Below are positions 8,384 to 17,879 of a DNA stretch of 64,000 bases, one piece after another. The DNA comes from Serratia plymuthica NBRC 102599 (lineage in GTDB: Bacteria > Pseudomonadota > Gammaproteobacteria > Enterobacterales > Enterobacteriaceae). How positions within the stretch are numbered: the stretch's first letter is position 1; each line of letters begins with the position of its first letter. The notes under the pieces are model-generated. The model worked only from the letters and a program-made list of their open reading frames with translations, ran no database searches and was not told where the DNA came from. A program made the translations under genes and the position numbers. Where the stretch lies: the NCBI RefSeq assembly GCF_001590925.1, contig NZ_BCTU01000005.1, forward strand, positions 62,001-126,000, given 5' to 3'.

Positions 8384-9775
8384 ATGAATTTTCCGCTGGT
8401 AATTAACGTGGTGGTTTTTGTCGCCCTCCTTTTGCTGTTGGCGCAAACCCGCCATAAGCAATGGAGCCTGGCGAAAAAAGTACTGATCGGCCTGGTGATG
8501 GGCGTAGTGTTCGGCCTGGGCCTGCAACTGGTGTATGGCTCGGATAACCCAGTCCTGAAAGAATCCATCAGTTGGTTCAACATTGTCGGTAACGGCTATG
8601 TGCAACTGCTGCAAATGATCGTAATGCCGCTGGTATTTGCCTCAATCCTGAGCGCGGTAGCCAAGCTGCACAATGCCTCTTCACTGGGCAAGATCAGTTT
8701 CCTGACCATCGGCACCCTGCTGTTCACCACGCTTATCGCCGCATTGGTGGGTGTGCTGGTGACCAACCTGTTTGGCCTGACCGCAGAAGGCCTGGTCCAG
8801 GGCACGCAGGAAAGCGCGCGCATGGCGGCTATCCAGAGCAACTACGTCGGTAAAGTGGCGGACCTGACCGTACCGCAACTGGTGCTGTCGTTCGTGCCGA
8901 AAAACCCGTTCGCCGATCTGACCGGTGCCAGCCCAACCTCAATCATCAGCGTAGTGATCTTCGCCGCCTTCCTGGGTGTGGCTTCGCTGCAGTTGCTGAA
9001 AGACGATAAAGAGAAAGGCCAGCGCGTGCTGGTGGCTATCGACACCCTGCAATCCTGGGTGATGAAGCTGGTGCGCCTGGTGATGAAACTGACTCCGTAC
9101 GGCGTACTGGCGTTAATGACCAAAGTGGTGGCCGGTTCCAACATCCACGACATCGTCAAACTCGGCAGCTTCGTGGTGGCATCTTACCTCGGTCTGGCAA
9201 TCATGTTTGGGGTACACGCCCTGCTGTTGGCCTTCACCGGCGTTAACCCGGCGAAATTCTTCCGCAAGGTCTGGCCGGTCATCACCTTCGCCTTCACCAG
9301 CCGCTCCAGCGCCGCCAGCATTCCACTGAATGTTGAAGCGCAGACTCGCCGCCTGGGCGTGCCGGAATCCATCGCCAGCTTCTCCGCTTCGTTCGGCGCT
9401 ACCATCGGCCAGAACGGGTGTGCAGGCCTGTATCCGGCGATGTTGGCGGTTATGGTTGCCCCAACCGTTGGCATCAACCCGCTGGATCCGGTGTGGATCG
9501 CCACGTTGGTGGGTATCGTCACCATCAGCTCTGCCGGCGTTGCCGGTGTGGGCGGCGGTGCCACCTTCGCTGCGCTGATTGTACTGCCTGCGCTGGGCCT
9601 GCCGGTCACGCTGGTTGCCCTGCTGATTTCGGTCGAACCCTTGATCGACATGGGGCGTACCGCACTGAACGTCAGCGGCTCAATGACCGCCGGCACCGTC
9701 ACCAGCCAGTTGATGAAGCAGACGGACAAAAGCATCATGGACAGCGAAGACGAAGTGGAACTGGCTCACCAATAA
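8384..9775 (+). CDS. tcyP: L-cystine/sulfocysteine:cation symporter TcyP
   Basis: 463-residue carrier of the dicarboxylate/amino acid:cation symporter family, nearly identical in pattern to E. coli TcyP (YdjN) from [12 protein letters not shown] onward. The re-entrant loop signatures [12 protein letters not shown] and [15 protein letters not shown] and the conserved [17 protein letters not shown] are present. It takes up cystine for sulfur supply across the inner membrane. I chose the ATG at 8384, preceded by GGAG at 8371; an upstream TTG at 8369 would add five residues and overlap the ribosome-binding site. The AT-rich 182-bp leader would be where CysB binds, but I cannot define a site. Confidence 0.95.
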   Translation: MNFPLVINVVVFVALLLLLAQTRHKQWSLAKKVLIGLVMGVVFGLGLQLVYGSDNPVLKESISWFNIVGNGYVQLLQMIVMPLVFASILSAVAKLHNASSLGKISFLTIGTLLFTTLIAALVGVLVTNLFGLTAEGLVQGTQESARMAAIQSNYVGKVADLTVPQLVLSFVPKNPFADLTGASPTSIISVVIFAAFLGVASLQLLKDDKEKGQRVLVAIDTLQSWVMKLVRLVMKLTPYGVLALMTKVVAGSNIHDIVKLGSFVVASYLGLAIMFGVHALLLAFTGVNPAKFFRKVWPVITFAFTSRSSAASIPLNVEAQTRRLGVPESIASFSASFGATIGQNGCAGLYPAMLAVMVAPTVGINPLDPVWIATLVGIVTISSAGVAGVGGGATFAALIVLPALGLPVTLVALLISVEPLIDMGRTALNVSGSMTAGTVTSQLMKQTDKSIMDSEDEVELAHQ

Positions 9776-9790
9776 GTGAGCGTCCGCAAT

Positions 9791-9825
9791 AAAAAAACCG
9801 GAGCTGCGATGCTCCGGTTTTTTTA
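9791..9825 (+). terminator. Intrinsic terminator after tcyP
   Basis: ACCGGAGC, loop TGCGAT, GCTCCGGT, then seven T; a run of A on the other flank makes it potentially bidirectional. It lies 16 bp after the tcyP stop. Confidence 0.9.
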
Positions 9826-9904
9826 TGTCTGCGATAGCGGTTCATTTAAAGGATAAAGGCGCTCCCGTGAACGGCACACCTTTAGGCATCAACCACCGGC
9901 AGGA

Positions 9905-10696
9905 TCAAAAGGGATAATCGTGGTAGCCCATTTGATCGGAAATGTTACGTGCGGCAGCATGCAGGCGTTTAACGTAATCCGCCTTGGCCTCCTCGGAGAA
10001 ACGGATAGTGGGGAACGAAATGCTAAGCCCGGCGATCACCACGCCAAAGCGATCGAATACCGGCACCGCAATGCAACGCAGCCCCTCTTCCTGTTCTTCA
10101 ATGTCTTCACCCACTCCGTGCTCGCGCACCTGTTCCAATACTGACAGCAGCGTAGCGGCGCTGGTAAGGGTATTCGGAGTACTGCGGGTAAACTCAATCT
10201 GCGACAGAATTGCTTCCACTTCCGCCCGATCGCGCCAAGCCAGCAGCACTTTACCGATGGCGGTGCTGTGCAGCGGATTACGGCGGCCGATGCGCGAATA
10301 CATCTGCAGGTTGTACATCGAGTCGATTTTATGGATGTAGACAATACTGTCTTCATCCAGCGCCCCGAGGTGAATGGTTTCACGGGTGTGATTCGACAAC
10401 TCGCGCATCTGAATATCGGCGCTGCGGACCAGATCGACGTTCTGCAGCGACTTGGCACCGAGTTCAAACAGCTTGAGAGTAAGCGCATATTTTTCCGATT
10501 CCCCTTCCTGCGACACATAGCCCAGCGACTTCATGGTCTGCAGAAAACGATAGACGGTGCTTTTGGACATCATCACCCGTTGGGAAAGCTCAGTAATGCC
10601 GATTTCGCGTTCATCGCCCAGTGCTTGCAAGAGACCAAACACTTTCAGCACTGATGAAACAGAATCCGGTTGTTTATCTAAATCTGCGTTAGCCAT
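9905..10696 (-). CDS. kdgR: IclR-family repressor KdgR
   Basis: 263 residues, colinear with E. coli KdgR, repressor of pectin-derivative and 2-keto-3-deoxygluconate genes. The N-terminal winged helix-turn-helix (ITELSQRVMMSKSTVYRFLQTM, about residues 35-57) is followed by the IclR effector domain with EEQEEGLRCIAVPVFD. I start at 10696 because MANADLDKQPDSV matches the family; an extension to 10741 has no homology. Its neighbour yebQ is divergent, as in E. coli. No pectinolytic genes are in the window. Confidence 0.94.
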   Translation of the reverse strand: MANADLDKQPDSVSSVLKVFGLLQALGDEREIGITELSQRVMMSKSTVYRFLQTMKSLGYVSQEGESEKYALTLKLFELGAKSLQNVDLVRSADIQMRELSNHTRETIHLGALDEDSIVYIHKIDSMYNLQMYSRIGRRNPLHSTAIGKVLLAWRDRAEVEAILSQIEFTRSTPNTLTSAATLLSVLEQVREHGVGEDIEEQEEGLRCIAVPVFDRFGVVIAGLSISFPTIRFSEEAKADYVKRLHAAARNISDQMGYHDYPF

Positions 10697-10926
10697 AGTA
10701 AATGCCCTACTCAGCTTTTCTGTTTTAAGAAATTTGAACACGGGTTTCAGTATACGCGCAAGCCTTGATACCCTGCAATGAAACCAAGAAAAAATGCTTG
10801 AAGATGAATGAATTAGACTCTAATTCTCATCGGTTATTACAATTGAGCCGGCCACTGAAGGTGCAATTACCGACGAATATGATTAGCATGTTAATACTCC
10901 CCTGTATTAATACCTTCGAGATCAAC

Positions 10927-12321
10927 ATGCGTTCTTGTACTGACGGCCTCCCCGTCCCTCAACGCTATGGGGCCATCCTCGCCATCGCCCTGGGCATTAC
11001 CGTTTCCGTGCTTGACGGTGCGATCGCCAATGTGGCGCTGCCCACCATCGCCCGCGATCTGAACGCCAGCCCAGCCAGTTCGATCTGGGTGGTTAACGCC
11101 TATCAGTTGGCCATCACCATTTCGCTGCTGTCGCTGGCCTCGCTCGGTGACCTGATTGGTTATCGCCGTATCTATCAGGCCGGCTTGTTGGTCTTCAGCA
11201 TTACCTCGCTGTTTTGCGCGCTGTCCGATTCGCTGGTGACATTGACCATAGCCCGCGTGCTGCAGGGGTTTGGCGCCGCCGCCATCATGAGCGTCAACAC
11301 CGCGCTTATCCGCATTATCTATCCGCAGCGCTTTCTCGGGCGCGGCATGGGCATCAACTCACTGATTGTCGCTTTTTCCTCGGCGGCGGGCCCCACGGTA
11401 GCGGCGGCGATACTGTCCGTGGCATCCTGGCAATGGCTGTTCGCCATTAATCTGCCGATTGGCATTGTGGCGCTGGCGCTGGGGATGAAGTACCTGCCCG
11501 CCAACAGCCAGAAAAGCAGCAATCAGCGTTTTGACCCGACCAGCGCCGTGATGAACGCCCTGACCTTCGGGCTGCTGATCACTGCCATCAGCGGCTTTGC
11601 CCAGGGTCAGAGCCTGACGCTGATATTCAGCGAGATCGCCGTACTGATGGTGATCGGCTTCTTCTTCGTCCGTCGCCAACTGCGGCAAGAGTTTCCGCTG
11701 CTGCCGGTCGACCTGCTGCGCATCCCGATTTTCGCCCTGTCGATGGGCACCTCGATCTGTTCCTTCGCTGCACAAATGCTGGCGATGGTTTCGCTGCCGT
11801 TCTTTCTGCAAAGCACGTTGGGCCGCGATGAGGTAGCTACCGGGCTGCTGCTGACACCCTGGCCGCTGGCGATTATCGTTATGGCACCGATCGCCGGGCG
11901 GCTGGTGGAGCGCGTTCACGCCGGGCTGTTGGGCTGTATCGGGTTGGGAGTGTTTGCGCTAGGGCTGTTCCTGCTGGCGATGCTGCCGCATAACCCGTCG
12001 GACCTGGATATCATCTGGCGTATGGTGCTGTGCGGCGCCGGATTCGGGCTGTTCCAGTCACCCAATAACCACACCATTATTTCTGCCGCGCCCCGTAACC
12101 GCAGCGGCGGCGCCAGCGGCATGCTCGGCACCGCCCGCCTGTTGGGACAAACCTCCGGCGCCGCGCTGGTGGCGCTGATGTTCAATCTGTTTCCCACCTC
12201 CGGTACGCACGCCTCGCTGATCCTCGCCGGCACCTTCGCCACGCTGGCGGCAGCGGTCAGCAGCCTGCGAATCACCCAACCGCGCGCGGAGCCGGTGGAA
12301 CACAGCCCGCAAGCCAAATAG
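10927..12321 (+). CDS. yebQ: MFS drug:H+ antiporter family transporter YebQ (DHA2-like)
   Basis: 464 residues with about 14 membrane segments, matching E. coli YebQ. It has the DHA2-type motif C-like segment LDGAIANVALPTIARDL, motif A GDLIGYRRIY and LLTPWPLAIIVMAPIAG. It is a putative proton-driven exporter; the substrate is unknown. The start at 10927 is chosen because MRSCTDGLPVPQRYGAIL aligns with the E. coli N terminus; the open frame runs 54 codons further upstream through AT-rich leader. Expression is likely linked to KdgR given the shared intergenic region. Confidence 0.88.
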   Translation: MRSCTDGLPVPQRYGAILAIALGITVSVLDGAIANVALPTIARDLNASPASSIWVVNAYQLAITISLLSLASLGDLIGYRRIYQAGLLVFSITSLFCALSDSLVTLTIARVLQGFGAAAIMSVNTALIRIIYPQRFLGRGMGINSLIVAFSSAAGPTVAAAILSVASWQWLFAINLPIGIVALALGMKYLPANSQKSSNQRFDPTSAVMNALTFGLLITAISGFAQGQSLTLIFSEIAVLMVIGFFFVRRQLRQEFPLLPVDLLRIPIFALSMGTSICSFAAQMLAMVSLPFFLQSTLGRDEVATGLLLTPWPLAIIVMAPIAGRLVERVHAGLLGCIGLGVFALGLFLLAMLPHNPSDLDIIWRMVLCGAGFGLFQSPNNHTIISAAPRNRSGGASGMLGTARLLGQTSGAALVALMFNLFPTSGTHASLILAGTFATLAAAVSSLRITQPRAEPVEHSPQAK

Positions 12322-12330
12322 CAGACATAA

Positions 12331-12356
12331 AAAAACCCCGGCAAGCCGGGGTTTTT
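12331..12356. terminator. Bidirectional terminator between yebQ and htpX
   Basis: A run of A, ACCCCGGC, loop AA, GCCGGGGT and a run of T. The convergent genes yebQ and htpX end on either side, so it can serve both. Confidence 0.9.
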
Positions 12357-12369
12357 AACCTTCTCAGCG

Positions 12370-13248
12370 TTACTTCAGGTACTGACCTGAACGCAGCGCT
12401 TCGATACGCTTGTCGAGCGGTGGGTGCGACATGAACAGTTCGCTGAACGACTTGGATTTGCCGTTGATGCAAAACGCCATCATGCTGCCCGCTTCCTGCG
12501 GCTCGTAGCTGGTTTTCAGACGCTGCAGCGCAGCAATCATCTTCTCGCGGCCCACCAATTTGGCGGAACCTGCATCGGCGTAGAACTCACGGTGGCGTGA
12601 GAACCACATGGTGATGATGCTGGCCAGAATGCCGAACACCAATTCCAGCACCATCGACACGCCGAAGTAAATCATCGGGTTGCCGTTGCTTTCGCCTTCA
12701 CCGTCGCGGTTGCCGAGGAAACCGGCGGCCACTTGCGCAATCAGGCGCGAGATAAAGATCACGAAGGTGTTCACGATGCCCTGAATCAGCGTCATGGTGA
12801 CCATGTCGCCGTTGGCGACGTGGCTGATTTCGTGCGCGATAACCGCTTCCGCTTCATCCCGACTCATGCTCTGCAACAGGCCGGTACTGACGGCAACCAG
12901 CGAGGCATCGCGGCGTGCGCCGGTGGCGAAAGCGTTAATGTCCGGTGCGTGATAAATAGCGACCTGCGGCATGGCAATGCCCGCCTGCTGCGACTGGCGG
13001 CGCACCGTTTCCAGCAACCAGTTTTCGGTTTCGTTACGCGGCTGTTCAATCACTTCCCCGCCTACGGAGCGCAGCGCCATCCATTTGGACATCAGCAAGG
13101 AGACAAACGAACCGCCGAAACCAAACAGACCGGCCATAATCATCAGGCCCTGAACGCTACTGGATTGGATTCCTGTCAGGCTGAGCACCAGCCCGAAAAC
13201 CAACATCACCGCCAGGTTGGTGAGCAGGAACAGAGCTATACGCATCAT
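12370..13248 (-). CDS. htpX: Membrane-bound zinc metalloprotease HtpX
   Basis: 292 residues, M48B peptidase. There are two N-terminal membrane segments (residues 4-25 and 32-55), the zinc motif HEISH near residue 140, two further hydrophobic segments, and a distal Glu in the [16 protein letters not shown] region. HtpX degrades misfolded inner-membrane proteins along with FtsH. It is monocistronic with the shared terminator after it. A CpxR-like box lies about 110 bp upstream. Confidence 0.95.
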   Translation of the reverse strand: MMRIALFLLTNLAVMLVFGLVLSLTGIQSSSVQGLMIMAGLFGFGGSFVSLLMSKWMALRSVGGEVIEQPRNETENWLLETVRRQSQQAGIAMPQVAIYHAPDINAFATGARRDASLVAVSTGLLQSMSRDEAEAVIAHEISHVANGDMVTMTLIQGIVNTFVIFISRLIAQVAAGFLGNRDGEGESNGNPMIYFGVSMVLELVFGILASIITMWFSRHREFYADAGSAKLVGREKMIAALQRLKTSYEPQEAGSMMAFCINGKSKSFSELFMSHPPLDKRIEALRSGQYLK

Positions 13249-13355
13249 AAAATGTTTACTTCCTCATAAATGTTAACAAAACGCTGTCTCGGATACCCTA
13301 GATCGTATGGGCATTCGTCACAGTTTCAAGAGTTGCACGCCATTAACCTACTAAA

Positions 13356-13370
13356 AATACGAAACTTTAC
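13356..13370 (-). promoter_or_regulatory. Possible CpxR box upstream of htpX
   Basis: Read on the minus strand: GTAAAGTTTCGTATT, compared with the CpxR consensus GTAAA-N5-GTAAA; the first half is perfect and the second has two changes. E. coli htpX is Cpx-activated, which makes it plausible, but the match is partial. Confidence 0.4.
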
Positions 13371-13444
13371 AAAATCGGCGTTCCAGCATGGCTTTTCAAA
13401 TTGTAAACGATTGTTGCGTAATGCGGTGGTTTTTCTGCGGCAAA

Positions 13445-13825
13445 TCAGCGGTGTTTGTCGTTCAAACGCCCAAGGTGGGTATAGGCGAAACCTTGGGCAT
13501 ATTTCAACCCGTAGCCCAAGGTGCGGTCAAAACCGATATGGGCACACCAAATCAGCGCCGTTATCAGCCAGAACGGCTGTGGGAAAAGGACAAACAGTAA
13601 GGCGCACAGCACCGGGCCGATATAGGAATGAGCAAGGTTATAACCGATCGCCCCCACCTTTTTGCCAAACGCATAACCCAGGAACGACATGTCCGGTATC
13701 AGGAAACAGCCAGCGAACAGCCACCAGCTGTATTCCTGGTGCTGATACAGCGCTACGGACACCAACAGAACCAGCAGCGACTCAAGCCGCAGAATAACGC
13801 GCATCGGGGGCGTTAGTTCGCTCAT
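13445..13825 (-). CDS. DUF4260 family membrane protein
   Basis: 126 residues, mostly hydrophobic, with about four membrane segments and the motifs IPDMSFLGYAFG and the terminal GFDRTLGYGLKY, which resemble DUF4260 proteins (uncharacterised). I chose the ATG at 13825, five bases after GAGG; an ATG directly before it is too close and the longer frame to 13888 runs into the prc terminator. It lies between htpX and prc, both on the same strand. The E. coli prc-htpX interval has no such gene to my knowledge. Confidence 0.7.
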   Translation of the reverse strand: MSELTPPMRVILRLESLLVLLVSVALYQHQEYSWWLFAGCFLIPDMSFLGYAFGKKVGAIGYNLAHSYIGPVLCALLFVLFPQPFWLITALIWCAHIGFDRTLGYGLKYAQGFAYTHLGRLNDKHR

Positions 13826-13880
13826 CATTGCCTCACAGGATGTTTGGCGCCTAAATGCGCCTTCAACTGCGCTTAACAAA

Positions 13881-13907
13881 AAACGCACCCGAAGGTGCGT
13901 TTTTTTA
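13881..13907 (-). terminator. Intrinsic terminator after prc
   Basis: ACGCACC, loop CGAA, GGTGCGT with T-rich runs on both strands (TTTTTT on the minus strand). It lies 15 bp downstream of the prc stop. Confidence 0.88.
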
Positions 13908-13921
13908 TTTACCCGGCTGCG

Positions 13922-15967
13922 TTACTTCGCCGCCGGCTGCTGGGTTGGCTGCGCCTGTTCAAGGTGAGCCAGATCCAGTGCGATATGCACGCTTTCATCC
14001 AGGTATGGGTCCGGCTCCTGGTAATCCTTCGGCAAATCTTCCAACGCCTTCAACGGTTTCTTACCGGCACGCTGCAGACGATCGTTGATGCGCTGCAAAC
14101 GGGTAGCGTCATCATCGTGGTTCTCTTTCTCGCGCTGAGCAAGATTGAGTGAGACGATGTTACGCTTGTCTTTCAACGCCTTGTAATGGGCGATGTCCTG
14201 CGCGATGTACTGGAACTCCGGATCCTTGGCGATACGCTGCTCATGGTCCTTCAGCAGTTCAGGATCGAACGCGGTCAGGTCGCCGGTTTTGCTGTAAGTA
14301 GCCGCATTGATGCTGTCCCAAGGCATGGCATTATCTTCGAACGCCTCACCGGTTTCCGCTGGATCGACGCCAGTAGGCATCAGGATATCCGGCGTTACGC
14401 CCTTACGCTGGGTGCTGCCGCCGTTAACGCGATAGAACTTCTGGATGGTGTATTGCACCGAGCCCAGCGCCGGCCATTCCGGCCGCAGCATTTGATCGTA
14501 AATGCGGTTCAGCGAGCGATACTGTTGCACGGTACCTTTACCGAAGGTCGGTTCACCGACGATCAGCGCACGGCCGTAGTCCTGCATCGCTGCGGCAAAG
14601 ATCTCGGAAGCCGAGGCGCTGAAACGGTCAACCAGCACCACCAGCGGGCCTTTGTAATAAACGACGCCGTCGGTGTCCGCGTCTTCACGCACTTTGCCGT
14701 TGTTATCACGCACCTGCACCACCGGGCCGCTAGGAATGAACAAGCCGGAGAGCGAGACCGCTTCGGTCAGCGCACCGCCGCCGTTGGTCCGCAGATCGAT
14801 AATCAGGCTCTTGACGTTCTGCTTGGCCATCTTCTGCAGTTGCACTTTCACGTCATCGGTCAGGCCCACGTAGAAACCAGGAATGTCCATCACCGCGACT
14901 TTCTCTTTGCCGACGGTCTTGATGGTCATTTTCACCGCACGGTCTTCCAGGCGGATACGTTCGCGTGTCAGCGTAACAACGCGGGTTTTGGTGCCCTTGC
15001 CGGCAGGCAGGATTTCCAGGCGGACTTTACTGCCCTTCGGCCCTTTGATCAGGGAAACCACGTCGTCCAGACGCCAGCCGATAACATCGACCACAGGTTT
15101 ACCCGTCTGACCGACGCCGACAATGCGGTCGCCCACGGTGATCGCCTTGCTCTTGGCGGCCGGGCCGCCCGGTACCATGGAGTTGATCAACGTGTAATCG
15201 TCATCCATCTGCAGCACCGCACCAATGCCTTCCAATGACAGGCTCATCTCGGTGTTGAACTGTTCGGTGTTGCGCGGGGAGAGATAGTTGGTGTGCGGGT
15301 CGATCTCATGCGCAAAGGCATTCATCGCCAGTTGGAACACGTCTTCGCTGTTGCTTTGCGTCAGGCGCTTAATGGCGAACTGATAGCGCTTGGTCAGCGT
15401 TTCGCGGATTTCTTTGTCGGTTTTGCCGGTCAGCTTGAGGTTCAGCTCATCATATTTGACTTTCGCATCCCACAGGCTGTCCAGTTCGGCCTTGTCTTTC
15501 GGCCACGGCGTTTTGCTGCGGTCGAGATCGATAGTTTCGTTGCCGGTAAAGTTCATCGGCTTTTCGAGCAACGACAACGCATAGGTGTAACGCTCAAAAC
15601 GGCGTTTCTGAGCCAGATTGTACAGCGCATATGGCGTATCCAGCTTACCGCTTTTCAGTTCTTCGCCCAGTTGATTGCGCTTGTCGGCGAACTGCGCCAC
15701 GTCGGAGGCCAGCAACACGTTATGGTTGTAGTCCAGCATATTCAGGTAGCGATCGAAGATCTTGCCTGAAAAATCCGCATCGAGGGCAAACTGACGGTAA
15801 TGAGAGCGAGTGAAGCGCGAGGTTACGCGCTCACTCACAGTAGCATGCTGCGGTTCCTGATGAAGCTGAGGCAGTTGATCGATGCGGATGTTGGCTGTAT
15901 CCGCTCCGTAACTGACACCCGCCCACAACAGACCCGCGACTGCTGTTAATCTGACAAATTTGTTCAT
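13922..15967 (-). CDS. prc: Tail-specific (carboxy-terminal processing) protease Prc
   Basis: 681 residues, similar in length and sequence to E. coli Prc (Tsp). It has a signal peptide (MNKFVRLTAVAGLLWAGVSYGA), a PDZ domain around residues 235-320, and the S41 catalytic core with Ser in RFSASASEIFAAAMQDYG and Lys in GEPTFGKGTVQQ. It trims C termini in the periplasm, including FtsI and, with NlpI, MepS. I start at 15967, after ACGGAGG, since the 16 upstream residues overlap the end of proQ. It is co-transcribed with proQ, 19 bp away, so the proQ nonsense codon might also be polar on prc. Confidence 0.95.
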   Translation of the reverse strand: MNKFVRLTAVAGLLWAGVSYGADTANIRIDQLPQLHQEPQHATVSERVTSRFTRSHYRQFALDADFSGKIFDRYLNMLDYNHNVLLASDVAQFADKRNQLGEELKSGKLDTPYALYNLAQKRRFERYTYALSLLEKPMNFTGNETIDLDRSKTPWPKDKAELDSLWDAKVKYDELNLKLTGKTDKEIRETLTKRYQFAIKRLTQSNSEDVFQLAMNAFAHEIDPHTNYLSPRNTEQFNTEMSLSLEGIGAVLQMDDDYTLINSMVPGGPAAKSKAITVGDRIVGVGQTGKPVVDVIGWRLDDVVSLIKGPKGSKVRLEILPAGKGTKTRVVTLTRERIRLEDRAVKMTIKTVGKEKVAVMDIPGFYVGLTDDVKVQLQKMAKQNVKSLIIDLRTNGGGALTEAVSLSGLFIPSGPVVQVRDNNGKVREDADTDGVVYYKGPLVVLVDRFSASASEIFAAAMQDYGRALIVGEPTFGKGTVQQYRSLNRIYDQMLRPEWPALGSVQYTIQKFYRVNGGSTQRKGVTPDILMPTGVDPAETGEAFEDNAMPWDSINAATYSKTGDLTAFDPELLKDHEQRIAKDPEFQYIAQDIAHYKALKDKRNIVSLNLAQREKENHDDDATRLQRINDRLQRAGKKPLKALEDLPKDYQEPDPYLDESVHIALDLAHLEQAQPTQQPAAK

Positions 15968-15986
15968 GCCTTGGTTGGCCTCCGTA

Positions 15987-16685
15987 TCAGAACTGCAAGT
16001 GTTCTGCGCGCACAATCATCGCCAGACCGGAAGAGAGCTGCACACGTACGCCATCTTTAGCGATTTCAAGTACGGTTGCATCCATCGCGCTCTGGCCTGC
16101 TCTGACTTTGATTTCTTGGCCAATTTGCAGTTTAGAGATATCCGTGACTGGCACATGACGCTGCTGGCTTTCCTCTTTTGCTGCACGAGGTTGACGAGCT
16201 TGCTGTGGGCGAGGCTTGCGGTTCTCCGGTGTAGCTCCGCCTTCGCGACGCGCAGCAGGTTTTTTACCGGCTGGACGTGGACGGCGTGGCTCGGCATCGG
16301 CTGATTCACCGGCAGCTTCACGTTTTTTGGCATTTTGTTCGGCACGCTGTGCCTGAACGCGCGCTTTGGCTTCTTCAAGCTGTTGGCGGGCATGATCGAC
16401 ATGCTGCTGTTCCAGCTCACCGCACGGATTACCGTCCAGATCGACGCGCTGCGCGCCAACTTTGACACCGTACAGATAACGCCAGCTTGAGGTGTACAGG
16501 CGCAGTGCAGAACGTAATTGCGTTTTGCTTAAGCTTTCTTCCCCCTGAACACGCTCTACCAGATCTTAAAAAATACCGATTTTCAACGGGCGAGCTTCGC
16601 CCTCGGCGCTAAAGCAGAGCGGAAAACGCTCGGCAAGAAAAGCAATGACTTCTTTACTAGAGTTCAACTTAGGTTGATTTTCCAT
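15987..16685 (-). pseudogene. proQ: proQ interrupted by an in-frame TAA at codon 40
   Basis: The frame from ATG at 16685 reads [16 protein letters not shown] and continues with ProQ/FinO residues to KIGIF, then meets TAA (16566-16568 on the plus strand as TTA) where E. coli has Gln in IFQDLVDRV. The same frame then continues without further stops through [19 protein letters not shown], the basic linker and the C-terminal SH3-like domain to a natural TGA, giving 232 codons, the length of E. coli ProQ. A single C-to-T change (CAA to TAA) explains it. Only 39 residues, part of the RNA-binding domain, would be made. ProQ is a global RNA chaperone and affects ProP. It could be a true loss, a clonal mutation or a sequencing error. 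Confidence 0.9.
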
Positions 16686-16780
16686 GAAATTTCCTGATTA
16701 CAACGGGTTGCCAACAAGCCACAGGCATGAACAGGCGTCATTATAATGACGTCATCGGTAAATGCCACGTTAACCGTAGA

Positions 16781-17278
16781 TCAACTTGCCGTCACAGTGA
16801 TGTATTTCGCACTATCACAGTGTTCCAGTTGCACGCAAAGCCCCGCCACCACTGCTTCCAGGCCCTGTTGGTCCTGTTCGTCGAAACGTTGATAAACTGT
16901 GCTGTCGATATCAAGAACGCCGATGATCTGACCGCTAACCCGCAGCGGCAGTACGATTTCCGCATTACTGGCCGCGTCGCAGGCGATATGGCCAGGGAAC
17001 GCGTGGACGTCGCCAACGCGCTGCACGCGATTTTCCGCCACTGCGGTTCCACATACGCCCTTGCCCACCGGAATGCGCACGCAGGCGATTTTCCCCTGGA
17101 ACGGACCGAGCACCAGTTGGTTACCGTCCATCAGGTAAAAGCCGGCCCAATTGACGTCGTCGAGACGCTCATTAATCAACGCGCTGGCGTTGGACAGTGC
17201 GGCAATGAAGTTGGTTTCCCCGTCGAGCAGCGCACTCAAATCGCGTTTTAATTCCGCGTAGAATTCTTCTTTTGTCAT
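16781..17278 (-). CDS. msrC: Free methionine-(R)-sulfoxide reductase MsrC
   Basis: 165 residues forming a single GAF domain, matching E. coli YebR/MsrC. Redox cysteines are visible in KIACVRIPVGKGVCGTA and GHIACDA. It reduces free Met-R-sulfoxide in the cytoplasm with thioredoxin-type donors. It lies upstream of proQ on the same strand, separated by 95 bp, as in E. coli. Confidence 0.94.
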   Translation of the reverse strand: MTKEEFYAELKRDLSALLDGETNFIAALSNASALINERLDDVNWAGFYLMDGNQLVLGPFQGKIACVRIPVGKGVCGTAVAENRVQRVGDVHAFPGHIACDAASNAEIVLPLRVSGQIIGVLDIDSTVYQRFDEQDQQGLEAVVAGLCVQLEHCDSAKYITVTAS

Positions 17279-17879
17279 TAGTTAACCATGGTTATCTGTT
17301 CCCATGCCGAATAGAGAGAGAAACACAGGAACCAGTCATAATGTATGCAAGCGGCAATAGATTTGATTTTCTATTGTATATCATGCAGGTAGTTTCGCTG
17401 TCTTGCCATTTTCCTGTCGGCTTGCCCCCAGCATAATTGCTATTGCGTCGCGTTGTCCAAAGCAATCATGAGACGTTTTGAAACAGGGAGTTAGCACAAG
17501 GAACGACGGGTCAACCGCCATGAACTTTATTCTTTTAATATCAATGCATTGGTAATTATGACGTTCAACGACGCTCAATGTCGGCCCTCCATTGCCCCGC
17601 CGGCAGCCCGCAAATGGCCGCCGTGGCTATAATGAGGCCATGTCCAGAAAGACCACCCCAGAAAACGCAGCGACGATCGCCGGTCCGCATTGTCCTTCCT
17701 ACAAAAAATGCGTATAGCCAGCGGGTTATTCATCTGTTGCTTCACAAACCCCTGCCGGGCAAGGTATGTTTGCCTCGCAGAAACCCTGTTTACCGCGCCG
17801 CGCGTTACCCGAAGCGGGTTACAGCAGGTTTATTTTTCAGCCACGCTATCCCTCCGGCGGGCTTTAGAGCAGCTTTGTC
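17279..17879. other. Intergenic region between msrC and letA
   Basis: This 601-bp gap contains the divergent control region. A TATAAT hexamer at 17628-17633 could be a -10 box for letA but no fitting -35 is seen. I find no convincing small gene, RNA gene or repeat in it; open frames here lack coding character. Confidence 0.4.

Noticed and set aside
14186-15238. 350-codon plus-strand open frame opposite prc
   Set aside because: It is antisense to a highly conserved protease gene, rich in His/Arg as typical for GC-rich antisense frames, and has no recognisable domain.
16016-16468. Minus-strand open frame of 150 codons within proQ
   Set aside because: It is in a different frame from proQ. The proQ frame shows clear homology on both sides of the stop, so this is a shadow.
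17628-17633. TATAAT as a letA promoter
   Set aside because: No acceptable -35 at 16-18 bp, so only mentioned as a possibility.
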